Source: CAZEQK01 sp964514395 (GTDB lineage: Bacteria > Bacillota > Bacilli > Tepidibacillales > Tepidibacillaceae). From it: 64,000 bases of DNA. Positions 63,789 through 64,000 of this stretch are shown piece by piece. How positions within the stretch are numbered: the stretch's first letter is position 1; each line of letters opens with the position of its first letter. Location of the stretch: assembly GCA_964514395.1 (NCBI GenBank), contig CAZEQK010000010.1, forward strand, positions 19,500-83,499, written 5' to 3'. The notes under the pieces are model-generated. The model was not told the DNA's origin. It was given only the letters and a program-made list of their open reading frames with translations, and made no database searches. The position numbers and the translations under genes are program-made.

Positions 63789-64000
63789 TTATTTTAAAAG
63801 TGATGCGAAGTTAGCATATGCATTTACAATTTTTTCATAGAAAACGACGAGCTTATCCATCAATGTTATATTTTCTTTTTGGTCAACGACGTCTGTACTT
63901 GTGGCATTCGTTACAGTAGCCAGTTCATCAGCAGGAGCAGAAGTATCATCTGTCACAGTCGCTTGTTCATCAGCAGGAGCAGAAGTGTCATCTGTCACAG
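63789..64000 (-). CDS. C-terminal part of a protein with 14-residue tandem repeats
   Basis: The frame is open through the right edge, so only the last about 70 residues are seen. Two copies of the 14-residue unit TVTDDTSAPADE(L/Q)A (42 bases each in DNA, very similar) are followed by a degenerate unit TVTNATSTDV and a unique C-terminus, KENITLMDKLVVFYEKIVNA and onward to ASLLK. The repeats are acidic, rich in Thr, Asp, Ala and Pro, and likely extended and disordered, as in surface or spore-coat proteins. The apparent GTG near 63998 is a repeat codon, not a start. Function not assigned. Confidence 0.65.
   Translation of the reverse strand, partial: VTDDTSAPADEQATVTDDTSAPADELATVTNATSTDVVDQKENITLMDKLVVFYEKIVNAYANFASLLK

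Noticed and set aside
63900..64000. Near-identical 42-base units resembling a CRISPR or satellite array
   Set aside because: The units are contiguous with no unique spacers and keep an open minus-strand frame with a 14-residue period, so they are coding repeats.

Overview
The window is an A+T-rich chromosomal segment from an endospore-forming, flagellated member of the Firmicutes, most likely Bacillales. The reasons are the gene order (fla/che operon, then rpsB-tsf-pyrH-frr-uppS-cdsA-dxr-rseP, polC, the nusA-infB operon, rpsO-pnp, dipicolinate synthase, asd-aspartokinase-dapA, RNase J, tepA), PolC-type DNA polymerase III, FliY plus CheC/CheD chemotaxis, a Spo0E-like phosphatase, dpaAB and perfect Spo0A boxes. 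The order differs from Bacillus subtilis: ispG rather than proS precedes polC, nrnA lies between rbfA and truB, dut follows the M16 peptidase gene, ylxP is absent and EF-Ts is the short form. That fits a deep or non-model Bacillales lineage; this placement is inference.

Layout. 1-26.5 kb: one long, tightly packed operon for the flagellar basal body, export apparatus, hook, switch, chemotaxis core and SigD. It runs from the 3' end of fliG through fliHIJ, a MotE-like gene, fliK, flgD, flgE, flbD, fliL, fliM, fliY, cheY, fliOPQR, flhBAFG, cheBAWCD, an unknown membrane gene, sigD, fapA, an unknown gene, a swrB-like gene and an mltG-like gene. No convincing internal terminator was seen. 26.5-35 kb: rpsB (own promoter and a folded leader), tsf, pyrH-frr, uppS-cdsA-dxr-rseP and ispG. 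35-47.3 kb: polC, then rimP-nusA-ylxR-ylxQ-infB-rbfA-nrnA-truB-ribF behind a strong SigA promoter. 47.3-53.1 kb: rpsO and pnp (own promoters and terminators), an YlxY-type deacetylase-like gene, an M16 peptidase, dut and a 57-codon Spo0E-like gene. 53.1-58.5 kb: ymxH, dpaA-dpaB, asd, aspartokinase and dapA, which supply dipicolinate and lysine/diaminopimelate for the spore and cell wall. 58.7-61.5 kb: RNase J, tepA and ylzJ. From 61.6 kb the conserved order ends: a small membrane protein, a PAS-PAS-GGDEF diguanylate cyclase behind two Spo0A boxes, and at the right edge the C-terminal part of a minus-strand protein made of 14-residue repeats.

Larger non-coding stretches: 58455-58747 holds the dapA terminator and an RNase J promoter; 61963-62263 holds a terminator, two Spo0A boxes and a promoter; 63518-63788 holds a hairpin repeat and a terminator for the minus-strand gene. 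No tRNA, rRNA, CRISPR array, insertion sequence or prophage was seen.

The window is mostly conserved housekeeping and motility DNA. The less ordinary elements are a dispersed intergenic repeat family (33.7, 46.3 and 57.5 kb), related hairpin repeats, the folded rpsB leader, the Spo0A-box/GGDEF unit, a G8 tract at the dpaA-dpaB junction that is one base away from fusing the two subunits, and several short unassigned genes in the fla/che operon. I did not see a clearly new multi-gene system.
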